Shown here one piece after another: positions 53,496-61,605 of a stretch of 64,000 nt of DNA. Position numbers and translations under genes: made by a program. This stretch comes from Raineyella sp034933565 (GTDB lineage: Bacteria > Actinomycetota > Actinomycetes > Propionibacteriales > Propionibacteriaceae). The stretch is taken from contig NZ_JAYFNG010000030.1 of assembly GCF_034933565.1 (NCBI RefSeq), positions 1-64,000 on the forward strand, read 5' to 3'. The notes under the pieces are model-generated. The model saw nothing but the letters and a program-made list of their open reading frames with translations, made no database searches and was not told the origin of the DNA. Within the stretch, counting starts at the first letter, position 1; the number at the start of each line of letters is the position of its first letter.

Positions 53496-54056
53496 TCATT
53501 CCTGACCGTTGTCCCGGGTGGGGCGGGCCACCTGCTTGACCACACAGGCCGGCAGGCCCGCCCACCGGGAAGCGGTGCGCTGGTACGTGCTCGGTGGCAT
53601 GCCGACCAGTTCGGAGAACCGGGTGCTGAATGTGCCGAGCGAGGAGTAGCCCACCGCGAAGCACACCTCGGTGACGCTCAGGTCGCCGCGTTGCAGCAGC
53701 GCCATCGCCCGCTCGATCCGCCGTGTCATCAGGTAGCCGTACGGCGACTCCCCGTACGCCGCCCGGAACAGCCGGCTCAGGTGCCCCGAGGACATGTGCA
53801 CCCCGCGGGCCAGTGACTCGACGTCCAGCGGCCGGTCGTATTCCCGGTCGATCCGGTCCCGGACACTGCGCAGCCGGGCCAGGTCGCGCAGCCGGGTGTC
53901 GTCCGGCCGCCGGGTGTCGTCGGTGCGGCGGTCGGTCACGCCCACGATGGTGTCACAGCTCGAGGTGGTGTCGCAGCCCATGGTGGTGTCGCAGCCCACG
54001 GTGATGTCGCCGCTCGAGGTGGTGTCACAGCTCGAGGTGGCCGCCGGCTCAGGCAC
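53496..54056 (-). CDS. AraC-family regulator, DNA-binding domain only
   Basis: 186 aa. The two helix-turn-helix units are SLARGVHMSSGHLSRLFRAA and SVTEVCFAVGYSSLGTFSTR, followed by GMPPSTYQR. There is no effector domain. The N-terminus of about 40 residues is made of six-residue Cys/Asp/Thr repeats. GTG 54056 overlaps the aldolase stop by eight bases; an in-frame GTG at 53939, after the repeats, would give 147 aa and is a real alternative. Its role may be with the VOC gene and not with the sugar operon upstream. Confidence 0.8.
   Translation of the reverse strand: MPEPAATSSCDTTSSGDITVGCDTTMGCDTTSSCDTIVGVTDRRTDDTRRPDDTRLRDLARLRSVRDRIDREYDRPLDVESLARGVHMSSGHLSRLFRAAYGESPYGYLMTRRIERAMALLQRGDLSVTEVCFAVGYSSLGTFSTRFSELVGMPPSTYQRTASRWAGLPACVVKQVARPTRDNGQE
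53950..54039. repeat. 18-bp tandem repeat, 5 copies
   Basis: Units at 53950, 53968, 53986, 54004 and 54022, e.g. GTGTCACAGCTCGAGGTG (first and fifth identical) and GTGTCGCAGCCCATGGTG. They lie between the two possible starts of the AraC gene. Confidence 0.92.
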
Positions 54057-54684
54057 CCGCGAAGAGCGTCCGGAGGGTGGTCACCTCGGCGTCCGGAAGG
54101 TCACGCCCGCGGCCGGTGAGGCTGAGGTGCCAGGTCAACTGCGCGGTGTACTCCAGCCGCTCCATCATCAGATAGGCGCTCAGCAGGTCGTGACCCCAGG
54201 TCAGGGCTCCGTGGTTCTCGAGGAGACAGGCACGGTTCCCGGCCACCAGGGGCACCACCGAGTCAGGAACGGCCTGGGTGGAGGGGGTCGCGTACGGTGC
54301 CAGCGGAACCTGCGGCATCGTGACCACGGTCTCGGGCAGCATCCTGGCCGAGATGGGCTGCCCCGCCACCGCCCACATCGTCGCGTACAGGGGATGAGCG
54401 TGCACCACGGCACCGACGGAGGGATCCTCGCGGTAGACCGCCAGGTGCATCTTGATCTCGGACGAGGGGGGCAGCGCCCGATCGTCCACCGGATCACCGT
54501 CCACGGTGACGATCGGGAGCAGGTCTGCGTCCATCATCGCCTTGCTCACCCCGGTGGGGGTGCAGATGATGCGGTCCTGTCCGAGGCGCACTGAGATGTT
54601 CCCATCGTTGGCGGCGACCATCCCCTTCTGCCAGAGCCATCGGCCGACCTGACAGATCTGCTCCCTGATCGTCGTCTCGTCCAT
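54049..54684 (-). CDS. Class II sugar-phosphate aldolase (FucA-like)
   Basis: 211 aa. Fuculose-phosphate-aldolase motifs: AANDGNISVR, TPTGVSKAMM, SSEIKMHLAVY with the acid Glu, zinc ligands VVHAHPLYAT, and LLENHGALTWG. It should split a ketose-1-phosphate into DHAP and an aldehyde; with the MtnA-type enzyme nearby, 5-deoxyribulose-1-phosphate (giving acetaldehyde) is a candidate. ATG 54684 is one base after the lsrF stop, so the genes are co-translated. Confidence 0.87.
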   Translation of the reverse strand: MDETTIREQICQVGRWLWQKGMVAANDGNISVRLGQDRIICTPTGVSKAMMDADLLPIVTVDGDPVDDRALPPSSEIKMHLAVYREDPSVGAVVHAHPLYATMWAVAGQPISARMLPETVVTMPQVPLAPYATPSTQAVPDSVVPLVAGNRACLLENHGALTWGHDLLSAYLMMERLEYTAQLTWHLSLTGRGRDLPDAEVTTLRTLFAGA

Positions 54685-54685
54685 C

Positions 54686-55570
54686 TCAGTCCTCGGCCCC
54701 TCCGGACAGCTCCGCATAGACCGCGGCCGCCTGGTCGGGGGTCAGGCCGTCGTGCACGACGCCCCGGACGGCCCGGATCATCGCCACGGGATCCTGGCGC
54801 TGGAAGATGTTGCGGCCCATGTCGACACCCGCGGCTCCCTGGTCGATGGCCTTGTACGCCATGGTCAGTGCCTCGCCGACCGGCAGCTTCTTGCCCCCGG
54901 CCATGATGATCGGGACCGGACAGGCCGCTACCACGCGCTCGAACCCCTCCTCGATGAAGTACGTCTTGACCATCTGGGCCCCGAACTCGGCGATGATCCG
55001 GGTCGCCAGACCGAAGTAGCGGGCGTCCCTGGTCATCTCCTTGCCGACCGCCGTGACACCCAGCACCGGGATGCCGTACTGCAGGCCGGCGTCGATGAGC
55101 GTGTTCAGGTTCTGGATGGAGCGGGACTCGTGCTCGCCACCGATGAAGACCTGCACCGCCACGGCCGCCGCATCCAGCCGGGCGGCGTCCGCCATCTCGA
55201 CCGCGACGTGTTCATCGGACAGTTCCTTCAGCATGGACGGGCCGCCCGAGGCGCGCAGGACCAGCGCATTGTCACAGGACGCGGGGATGACGGACCGGAA
55301 CGCGCCGCGGGTCGCCATCAGCGCATCCGCGTACGGGGCCAGCGGGACGATGGACAGGTCGAGGCGCTCCAGGCCATGGGTCGGCCCCTGGAAGTAGCCG
55401 TGGTCGAAGGCCAGCATGGTGGTGCGGCCGTCCGGCCCGAAGATCCGGGACAACCGGTGACGCATGCCGAAGTCGAGCTGGCCGGCGCCCTTCACCGGGC
55501 AACCTGCGGTCACCTGGGGCGAGTCGAGGCCCCAGTTCCGGGCCTCGACGGTGCTGTCTAGATCGGCCAT
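54686..55570 (-). CDS. lsrF: 3-hydroxy-2,4-pentanedione-5-phosphate thiolase (LsrF homologue)
   Basis: 294 aa, equal in length to E. coli LsrF (291). I recognise long matching stretches: FGMRHRLSRIFGPDGRTTML, AFDHGYFQGPTHGLERLDLS, GGKKLPVGEALTMAYKAIDQ and GVDMGRNIFQ. LsrF transfers an acetyl group from 3-hydroxy-2,4-pentanedione-5-phosphate to CoA, yielding DHAP and acetyl-CoA, with a Schiff-base Lys in the DhnA-type barrel. No lsrK, lsrG or lsrR is in the window. AAAGGA precedes ATG 55570. Two microsatellites lie just upstream. Confidence 0.9.
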   Translation of the reverse strand: MADLDSTVEARNWGLDSPQVTAGCPVKGAGQLDFGMRHRLSRIFGPDGRTTMLAFDHGYFQGPTHGLERLDLSIVPLAPYADALMATRGAFRSVIPASCDNALVLRASGGPSMLKELSDEHVAVEMADAARLDAAAVAVQVFIGGEHESRSIQNLNTLIDAGLQYGIPVLGVTAVGKEMTRDARYFGLATRIIAEFGAQMVKTYFIEEGFERVVAACPVPIIMAGGKKLPVGEALTMAYKAIDQGAAGVDMGRNIFQRQDPVAMIRAVRGVVHDGLTPDQAAAVYAELSGGAED

Positions 55571-55613
55571 GGGTGTTCCTTTCGATGGACGACGTGTCAC
55601 GGCGTGACCTGTC

Positions 55614-55682
55614 GATGTGTGATGTGTGATGTGTGATGTGTGATGGGTTGTGCGTGTGCGTGTGCGTGTGCGTGTGCGTGTG
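55614..55682. repeat. Microsatellites GATGTGT x4 and GTGCGT x5
   Basis: GATGTGT repeats without gaps at 55614-55641, and GTGCGT repeats at 55650-55679. They lie in the 187-nt gap between the cupin and lsrF genes, in the 5' region of lsrF. No gene is in the gap. Confidence 0.92.
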
Positions 55683-55757
55683 GGCTACGTGCCCGTGCCC
55701 GTGCCGCGTGACGTGGTGGGCGACGCGGGCGGGGTGGATGGGGCGGGCCGGCGACGC

Positions 55758-56162
55758 TCACCGTGGAGGTGCGGGCACCTCGGGGCGTGCGGGGACCTCG
55801 GGGGCGGGCTGGCCCGGCGTCCAGGGCAGGTTGATGGTGTCGCCCGGGCTCTGGGGGGACTTGATGAAGACCATCTTGAACAGGCCGGGCGAGTCGTTGA
55901 CGAAGTAGTGCATCTCGTCGGGCTGACAGCGGTGGACGTCGCCCGGCTCGAGGGCGAACGAGCGCTGGCAGTCGACCCACAGGGTTGCGTTGCCCTCGAG
56001 GATGATGAACGACTCGTCGCAGAAGTGGTGGATGTGGTTGGTCATCTCGTCGCCGGGACGCAGCGTCAGCAGGCCGATGTCGCTGCTGGGTCCCTGGATG
56101 ACGTACGCCGGGCCCCAGTCGTCGTAGCGTGGCTTGAGGTCGTCAAGGCGTCCGGATTGCAT
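55758..56162 (-). CDS. Small cupin-domain protein
   Basis: 134 aa single cupin. Motif 1 is TNHIHHFCDESFIILEGNAT (His cluster and Glu as metal ligands); motif 2 is PGDVHRCQPDEMHYF. The C-terminus is Pro/Glu-rich (PAPEVPARPEVPAPP). Small cupins can be sugar isomerases, epimerases or lyases; in this operon it could handle the keto-sugar phosphate that LsrF uses. AGGAGG before ATG 56162 marks the start. Confidence 0.85.
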   Translation of the reverse strand: MQSGRLDDLKPRYDDWGPAYVIQGPSSDIGLLTLRPGDEMTNHIHHFCDESFIILEGNATLWVDCQRSFALEPGDVHRCQPDEMHYFVNDSPGLFKMVFIKSPQSPGDTINLPWTPGQPAPEVPARPEVPAPPR

Positions 56163-56308
56163 GGTCGTGCCTCCTGGTGCGCAGGGGTGGGATGTGGCAA
56201 TGGTGGGATATGGCAGTGGGATTGATGACCGCCCCGATCGGGCCGGCCCTTCGGGGGTCGTTCCGAGGGGCTTCTGAGGGCTCGTCCTGAGGGGGCGTGC
56301 TGAGGGGC

Positions 56309-58297
56309 TCAGATGACCCGTTCGTTGCCGCCGTCGATGGGGACCTGGGCGCCCGTGGTGCAGGCGAAGGCGTCGGAGGCCATGGTCAGGGCCAGTCGGC
56401 CGACGGCGGCGCTGGTGATCTCGGTGTGCATGAGGTTGCGCCGCTTGTAGTCCTCGACACTCATGCCGTAGTGCTCGGCCCGGGCGGCCAGCAGATCCGG
56501 GGTCCACAGCCCGGTGTCGAAGACGGCATCGGGATGGATCATGTTCACCCGGATCCGGTCCGCGGCCCATTCCAGCGCCGCCACCCGGGTCAGCTGCGCC
56601 ACCCCCGCCTTGGAGGCCGAGTACGCCGAGGCGCCCGGCCCGGGGGCCTTGACGTTCTTCGAGGCGATCAGGATCACCCGCCCGTGCGGGACGGCGTTCG
56701 CCAGGGCGGGATGCGCCTGACCGTAGAGATCGGCGACCGAGTCGAGGTTGACCGCCATCGTGCGCCGCCATGCCTGCATCGAGAGATCGCCGAGGTTGGC
56801 ACTCGTCGGGAAGATGCCGGCGGCCACGACGAGCACGTCGAGCCCGCCGAAGACCTCGAACTGCTGGGCCAGGGCGGCCGCGACGGCGTCGTGGTCGGTG
56901 ACGTCCACCCGGATCCCCAGGTAGTCCTCGTCGTCGAAGGTCGACGCGACGCTCTCCGACATGTCCCAGCCCACGACGCTGGCCCCGGCGGCCAGGAGTG
57001 CCTCGGCGCAGCCCCGGCCGATCCCTGACGCAGCGCCGGTCACCAGGGCGACCTGGCCGATCAGCGGGCGGGCCGCGTCGGAGCGTCGGAGTTTGGCCTG
57101 TTGCGGTGCCCAGTACTCCAGATCGAAGACGTGGTCAGGCGAGGCCGGGCGGTAGCCGCCGAGGGCCTCCGCCTGTCGGACGGCTCGCATCGTGTGTTTC
57201 GTGATCTCGGCGGTCGCGGCCGCTTCGTGTCCGTTGCGGCCGAAGGTGAGCATCCCCAGCTCCGGGTCGAGAACGACCCGGGGGGCGGCATCGAGCATGG
57301 TCACGTCGTCGCGGCCCGTACGGTCCAGGTTGTCCCGGAACCAGGCCCGGTGGACCTCGGCGTAGCCGGCGACGTCGGGACCGATCATCGGGCGGTAGCG
57401 CGTCCAGATCACGTGGTCCGGGGTGAGCGGGCCGCGAGCGATGGCCGCAACGAGGTCCTGGTCGGCGGCGAAGGCGCGGACCTCAGGGCTGGTGTCCCGC
57501 CGCATCACCAGTGGCCGCCCGGCGAGCTCCGACACCTCCCGGCGCAGCCGGACCAGCGTCAGGGTGTCCGGCTCGGTCACCCCGTCGGGGGAGAACTCGT
57601 CGGCGGGAAGCAGGTCGGCGGGGAGCGGGTCGGGGAGGGGAGTGAGATGCGGCAGGGCGGCCCGGGCGCGCGACACCAGCGCCAGGTGCCGCTCCAGCGC
57701 CTGATCCGGGGTGTCGCCGATGGTGAAGAGACCATGACCCAGGACGATCATGCCGATGGTCCGGTCGGTGGCCTGGGCCTGCCAGGCGGCCGCGCAGGCG
57801 CTCACCAGCGCCGGGCCGGGCATGGCGTAGTCGACGATGACGCAATCGTCCGCGAACAGTCCGGTGATCCGCTCGGCCCCGCCCGTGCTGTTGCCGAGCG
57901 CGAGCAGCGCGTCGGCGTGGGAGTGGAGGACCGCGGTCTGGGGCAGCAGGACGTGGACCAGGGTCTCCACCGACGGATCTGCGGCGTCCGCGCGCAACAG
58001 TGCACAGCGCAGCTCGTTGGCGAGCTCGTCCTCGGGGACGACGACCGGGGGAAGGAGCCGGCGCAGTCGGTCGAGCCGTAGGGGCGCGAAGTCGGTGGGC
58101 CCGACGGCGGCCATGGGTAGTCCGCTGCCCTTCACGTGGATCACCGGGATCGACTCCCCGGTGAGGTCACGCAGCACGGACTTGACCGAGCTGTTCCCAC
58201 CGCCCTGCAGGACCAGGTCGGGGTCGGCTCCGAGGGTTCGCGAGACGCGGGCGATCTCTGCGACAAGTGGATCGACGACGCTGTCGAGGCACGCCAT
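56309..58297 (-). CDS. Class II aldolase fused to short-chain dehydrogenase (RhaD/YuxG type)
   Basis: 662 aa from ATG 58297. N-terminal aldolase-type domain (to about residue 400): QGGGNSSVKS, IHVKGSGLPMA, the HSHAD zinc pair, and IVLGHGLFTIG. C-terminal SDR: LVTGAASGIGRG (NAD loop), NAG-position VVAAGIFP, IASKN, and the active-site Tyr-Lys in SAYSASKAG. Known relatives split rhamnulose-1-phosphate and oxidise lactaldehyde. Here the SDR could instead oxidise C4 of a 1-phosphoketose. AAGGTG sits six bases before this ATG; ATG 58330, adjacent to the promoter, is an alternative. Confidence 0.87.
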   Translation of the reverse strand: MACLDSVVDPLVAEIARVSRTLGADPDLVLQGGGNSSVKSVLRDLTGESIPVIHVKGSGLPMAAVGPTDFAPLRLDRLRRLLPPVVVPEDELANELRCALLRADAADPSVETLVHVLLPQTAVLHSHADALLALGNSTGGAERITGLFADDCVIVDYAMPGPALVSACAAAWQAQATDRTIGMIVLGHGLFTIGDTPDQALERHLALVSRARAALPHLTPLPDPLPADLLPADEFSPDGVTEPDTLTLVRLRREVSELAGRPLVMRRDTSPEVRAFAADQDLVAAIARGPLTPDHVIWTRYRPMIGPDVAGYAEVHRAWFRDNLDRTGRDDVTMLDAAPRVVLDPELGMLTFGRNGHEAAATAEITKHTMRAVRQAEALGGYRPASPDHVFDLEYWAPQQAKLRRSDAARPLIGQVALVTGAASGIGRGCAEALLAAGASVVGWDMSESVASTFDDEDYLGIRVDVTDHDAVAAALAQQFEVFGGLDVLVVAAGIFPTSANLGDLSMQAWRRTMAVNLDSVADLYGQAHPALANAVPHGRVILIASKNVKAPGPGASAYSASKAGVAQLTRVAALEWAADRIRVNMIHPDAVFDTGLWTPDLLAARAEHYGMSVEDYKRRNLMHTEITSAAVGRLALTMASDAFACTTGAQVPIDGGNERVI

Positions 58298-58330
58298 GGT
58301 TGTCACCTTCACTTCGTCGTGGTTCGGCAT

Positions 58331-58369
58331 GTTGTTTTACAACCTAGAAGCAGTTGTGCAACACGTCAA
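58331..58369 (-). promoter_or_regulatory. Promoter of the aldolase-cupin-lsrF operon with GntR-like sites
   Basis: Reverse strand TTGACG (58369-58364), 17 bases, TAGGTT (58346-58341). The region carries GTTGT-TTT-ACAAC (58331-58343), GTTG-TG-CAAC (58353-58362) and thus ACAAC-N9-GTTGT (58339-58357), similar to the sites near gntR. A bound regulator would cover the promoter. Confidence 0.65.
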
Positions 58370-58422
58370 GATGCCTTCACGTACGACGTCGGGCGCGCCG
58401 TCCCGTCTGGATCGGCGGCCGA

Positions 58423-59172
58423 TCAGTGCGGGGACCGGTAGACGGTGAAGTTGTAGCGACCTTCGATGAAGTAGGTCCGCGAGTAGAGCACGAGCCGGTC
58501 CATGGCGTCGTAGTGCAGCTGGTTGAGCAGCACGAAGAGGTTGTGGGCCGCCGACGATCGACCCCAGCCGATGTGGTCCGAATGGACGGCGTGGATCTCC
58601 GCGCGACCGTACGAGGGCTCGATGCCGAGTCGCTGCCGGAAGCACTCGAACAGTGAGCCGTCGAGCTGGTCGGGGTCGAAGGGATCGGGCAGCACCGACA
58701 TCGGGATGAGGTCGTAGGAGTACGCCACCACCTCGCCGTCGGCCAGGATCGTCCGGCGCAGTTCCAGCACCTCGGCGTTGCCGGCGCAGCCCATCACCGC
58801 GGCCTCCTCGGGGAGCACCGGGCGACGGATCCGGCTGACGTAGATCATCCCCGGTTCGCGCCCGGTGGCGCGGATCGAGGCGGTGATCGAGTCCATCCGT
58901 TCCAGCCCTGCGGTGACCGCCGGCTGTTCGTTGACGAAGGTGCCGACCCCGTGCTTGGTGGTGACCAGGCCCAGGGCCTCGAGCTCGCGGAGCGCGGCCC
59001 GCACGGTGGGGCGGGAGACGCCGAACCGGGCGGCGAGGTTGGTCTCGGTGGGGAGTCTCGAGCCGACGGGGTGTTCGCCGGCGGCGAGTTCGCCGCGCAG
59101 CTCTCCGGCGATCCGGTCGACCAAGGTTGTCCGCGAGCTCATATCGGTGTTGACCTGACTGGAGGTTGGCAT
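58423..59172 (-). CDS. GntR-family regulator, HutC subfamily
   Basis: 249 aa. Winged helix: SRLPTETNLAARFGVSRPTV followed by RAALRELEALGLVTTKHGVG. The C-terminal UTRA sensor includes EVLELRRTILADGEVVAYSY and ends YIEGRYNFTVYRSP-like. It sits between the divergent catabolic and transport arms, and similar inverted repeats lie before all three transcripts, so it most likely controls the whole island and itself. The ligand may be a pathway sugar phosphate. Confidence 0.9.
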   Translation of the reverse strand: MPTSSQVNTDMSSRTTLVDRIAGELRGELAAGEHPVGSRLPTETNLAARFGVSRPTVRAALRELEALGLVTTKHGVGTFVNEQPAVTAGLERMDSITASIRATGREPGMIYVSRIRRPVLPEEAAVMGCAGNAEVLELRRTILADGEVVAYSYDLIPMSVLPDPFDPDQLDGSLFECFRQRLGIEPSYGRAEIHAVHSDHIGWGRSSAAHNLFVLLNQLHYDAMDRLVLYSRTYFIEGRYNFTVYRSPH

Positions 59173-59186
59173 GTCTGATTGCCAAC

Positions 59187-59216
59187 AGTGTAGGACCTTG
59201 TCAGGTCAGTTGACAA
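59187..59216 (-). promoter_or_regulatory. gntR promoter and operator 1
   Basis: Reverse strand TTGTCA (59216-59211), 18 bases, TACACT (59192-59187). The -35 box is one arm of the inverted repeat TTGTCA-GGTCAGT-TGACAA (59198-59216), consistent with autorepression. Confidence 0.65.
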
Positions 59217-59223
59217 AAAATCG

Positions 59224-59253
59224 TTGACAACTGTTCCGAGTTGTCTCTACTGT
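59224..59253 (+). promoter_or_regulatory. Promoter and operator 2 of the isomerase-transporter operon
   Basis: TTGACA (59224-59229), 18 bases, TACTGT (59248-59253). The perfect inverted repeat GACAACT-GTTCCG-AGTTGTC (59226-59245) covers the -35 box and spacer. Confidence 0.75.
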
Positions 59254-59294
59254 CGAGCCAGAGATCGGACAACGTCGTTCGAAGGGCGAGTCTC

Positions 59295-60347
59295 ATGGTG
59301 AGAGCACTGCAATGGATCGATCGACCCGAAGGGATTCGGCTCATCGATCAGACGCTCCTCCCGGGGGAGGAGAAGTATCTCGACGTCTGCACGGTGGACG
59401 TCCTGGTGAAGGCGATCAAGGACCTCGCGGTACGCGGCGCCCCCGCCCTGGGGGCGGTGGGTGCGTACGGTGTGGTGATCGCCATGAAGCAGGGACAGGC
59501 CGAAGGCTGGGACCGGGCCGCGGTCGAGCGAGCTGTCGACCGGGTCCGTGACGCCCGCCCGACGGCGGTGAACCTCGCCTGGGGAGTCGATCAGGTCAGA
59601 GGCCTGATCCCTCGCGGGGCCGATGCCGTCCTCGAGGCGGCACACCGCATCGCGGAGGAGGACGAGGCGGCGAACCGGAAACTGGCCCGGATCGGGGCCG
59701 ACTGGATCCTGCGGACCACCGGGCGGGACACCGTCCGCGTGGTGACCCACTGCAACACCGGCGCGCTCGCCACCACCGCCTGGGGGACCGCGTACGGCAT
59801 CATCCACGAGCTCTTCGACCGGGGGGCTCTCGAGATGGTGTACGCCGACGAGACGCGGCCGCTCCTGCAGGGTGCCCGGCTGACCAGCTGGGAACTCACC
59901 CAGGACAGCATCCCCCATGTCGTGGAGGCGGACGGTGCCGCCTCCAGCACGATCCTGCGGGGCCTGGTGGATGTGGCCATCATCGGCGCCGACCGGATCG
60001 CCGCGAACGGGGACACCGCGAACAAGGTCGGGTCCGTGGCGCTGGCACTGGCGTGTCAGCGGGCGAACATCCCCTTCGTGGTCGCCGCGCCGAGCTCCAC
60101 CGTGGATCTCGACACCGCCAGTGGTGAGGACATCCCGATCGAATTGCGCGACGAGGCCGAGATCCTCGGCTTCGGCACCGAGCGGTCGACTCCCGCCTCG
60201 GCGCGTGGCTTCAACCCCGCGTTCGACGTCACCCCCCATGACCTGATCGCCGCTGTCGTCACCGAATGGGGCGTCGTCGAGCCGGCCAGGACCCCCGATC
60301 CCCGACTCCTCAGTCGCATCGCCGGCCTGACCACCACGTGTTCGTGA
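59295..60347 (+). CDS. MtnA-type aldose-1-phosphate isomerase
   Basis: 350 aa of the S-methyl-5-thioribose-1-phosphate isomerase/eIF2B-related family. Motifs: DLAVRGAPALGAVGAYG, VTHCNTGALATT with the catalytic Cys, and IIGADRIAANGDTANKVGS with the catalytic Asp. The family opens a furanose-1-phosphate and forms the ketose-1-phosphate; relatives act on 5-methylthioribose- or 5-deoxyribose-1-phosphate. The aldolases and LsrF favour 5-deoxyribose over the thio-sugar, since no other methionine-salvage gene is present. ATG 59295 is preceded by GAAGGGCGAG; the frame is open further up without reason to use it. Confidence 0.88.
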   Translation: MVRALQWIDRPEGIRLIDQTLLPGEEKYLDVCTVDVLVKAIKDLAVRGAPALGAVGAYGVVIAMKQGQAEGWDRAAVERAVDRVRDARPTAVNLAWGVDQVRGLIPRGADAVLEAAHRIAEEDEAANRKLARIGADWILRTTGRDTVRVVTHCNTGALATTAWGTAYGIIHELFDRGALEMVYADETRPLLQGARLTSWELTQDSIPHVVEADGAASSTILRGLVDVAIIGADRIAANGDTANKVGSVALALACQRANIPFVVAAPSSTVDLDTASGEDIPIELRDEAEILGFGTERSTPASARGFNPAFDVTPHDLIAAVVTEWGVVEPARTPDPRLLSRIAGLTTTCS

Positions 60348-60422
60348 CCGATTGCACGACACCGATGCACAACACCGGTGCACAACGATGTGCCCCGGAC
60401 GAACGTAAGGGAGAGATCTTCG

Positions 60423-61538
60423 ATGATGAAGAGGAAGGCAATCGCCGGTGGGCTCGTCGCCCTGCTGATGCTCGGCGCCACCGCTTGCAGCCAGGGAGGT
60501 GCGGCGGCCGGAGGGTCGTCGCCCACCGCCAAGAACGCGGACGCGGGGACCGTGAAGTCCGCGTCCGCACCCCTGCCGGCCCCGTTCAACGCGGGCGAGG
60601 TCCATGTCGCCATCGTCCAGAACACCGGCCAGGGTGACTATTTCCAGCAGTACCTGAACGGCACCCGGCTCCAGGCCAAGGCGCTGAACATGAAGCTCGA
60701 CGTCTACGACGCCCAGGGCGACAATGCCACCCAGGCCAGCCAGCTCGACCAGGCGATCGCCTCGGGCGCCACCGGCATCATCGTCCGGCACGGCTTCGCC
60801 GACACGTTGTGCCCGGGAGTGAACAAGGCCCTCGACAAGGGCGTCAAGGTGGTCATCTATGACGTCGAGATCCAGAAGTGTGCCCCGCGGGCGGTCCAGA
60901 CCCAGCAGTCGGACGCGAAGATGGCTTCACTCGTGCTGGACCAGATGGCGAAGGACGTCGGCAAGAACGTCAACGTCGGGTACGTGAACGTCGCCGGCAT
61001 CGCCCCGCTCGACCGCCGCGACGTCGTCTGGCAGCAGTACAAGAAGGACAACAGCTGGACCGAGAAGTTCAAGACCGGCAAGTACACCTCGAGCTCGGCG
61101 ACCGACTCGGCCCCGATGGTGGACAACGCGCTGAAGGCCAACTCCGACGTGGTCGCCGTCTACGCGCCGTACGACGAGCTGAGCAAGGCCACGCTGAGCG
61201 GTCTGGACCAGAACCCCCAGCTGAAGAGCAAGGTGAAGGTCTACGGTGCGGACATCTCGACCGCCGACATCGAACTGATGAAGGCGCCCGGCAGCCCGTG
61301 GGTGGCGACCGGTGCCACCGATCCGAACGCCATCGGTGCTGCCGTGACCCGGACCCTGGCCCTCGACATGGCCGGACAGCTCAGCACCCTCAAGGTCGAG
61401 TTCCCGCCGATCCTGGTCACCCAGCAGACGCTGCGGGACAAGAACATCAACAACATGAACGACCTGCGGGCGGCGGAGCCGTCGCTGAACATCTCCGACG
61501 TGTCCTCGTCCGCCTGGATCCCCGCGGTCCAGTTCTGA
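60423..61538 (+). CDS. Sugar-binding lipoprotein of ribose-type ABC importer
   Basis: 371 aa. Signal KRKAIAGGLVALLMLGATAC ends in a lipobox Cys, followed by a Gly/Ser/Ala linker. The type I periplasmic-binding fold is seen in VHVAIVQNTGQGDYFQQYLN, ASGATGIIVRHG, KGVKVVIYDVEIQKCA and VAVYAPYDELSKATLSG. It is closer to the ribose/AI-2 class than to the CUT1 proteins elsewhere in the window, but it does not look like LsrB itself. GGGAGAG seven bases before the ATG. A strong hairpin follows the stop. Confidence 0.9.
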   Translation: MMKRKAIAGGLVALLMLGATACSQGGAAAGGSSPTAKNADAGTVKSASAPLPAPFNAGEVHVAIVQNTGQGDYFQQYLNGTRLQAKALNMKLDVYDAQGDNATQASQLDQAIASGATGIIVRHGFADTLCPGVNKALDKGVKVVIYDVEIQKCAPRAVQTQQSDAKMASLVLDQMAKDVGKNVNVGYVNVAGIAPLDRRDVVWQQYKKDNSWTEKFKTGKYTSSSATDSAPMVDNALKANSDVVAVYAPYDELSKATLSGLDQNPQLKSKVKVYGADISTADIELMKAPGSPWVATGATDPNAIGAAVTRTLALDMAGQLSTLKVEFPPILVTQQTLRDKNINNMNDLRAAEPSLNISDVSSSAWIPAVQF

Positions 61539-61545
61539 TCCCGTG

Positions 61546-61577
61546 CTGGTCGGGCCTCTCCCCCGGGGCCCGACCAG
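61546..61577 (+). terminator. Strong hairpin after the binding-protein gene
   Basis: CTGGTCGGGCC (61546-61556) and GGCCCGACCAG (61567-61577), a perfect 11-bp stem with a 10-nt loop, eight bases after the stop codon. It probably acts as a partial terminator or 3' stabiliser for the binding-protein mRNA. Confidence 0.65.
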
Positions 61578-61605
61578 CCGTGGAGCCCAAGTGCTTGGAG
61601 GAAGA

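Noticed and set aside
59295..60347. MtnA-type gene read as methionine salvage
   Set aside because: No mtnB, mtnC, mtnD or mtnK-like gene is in the window, and the neighbouring aldolases, LsrF and ribose-type importer point to a deoxypentose instead.
54686..61538. Island read as a standard AI-2 (Lsr) uptake operon
   Set aside because: LsrK, LsrG and LsrR are missing, the regulator is GntR and not LsrR, and the binding protein does not resemble LsrB.
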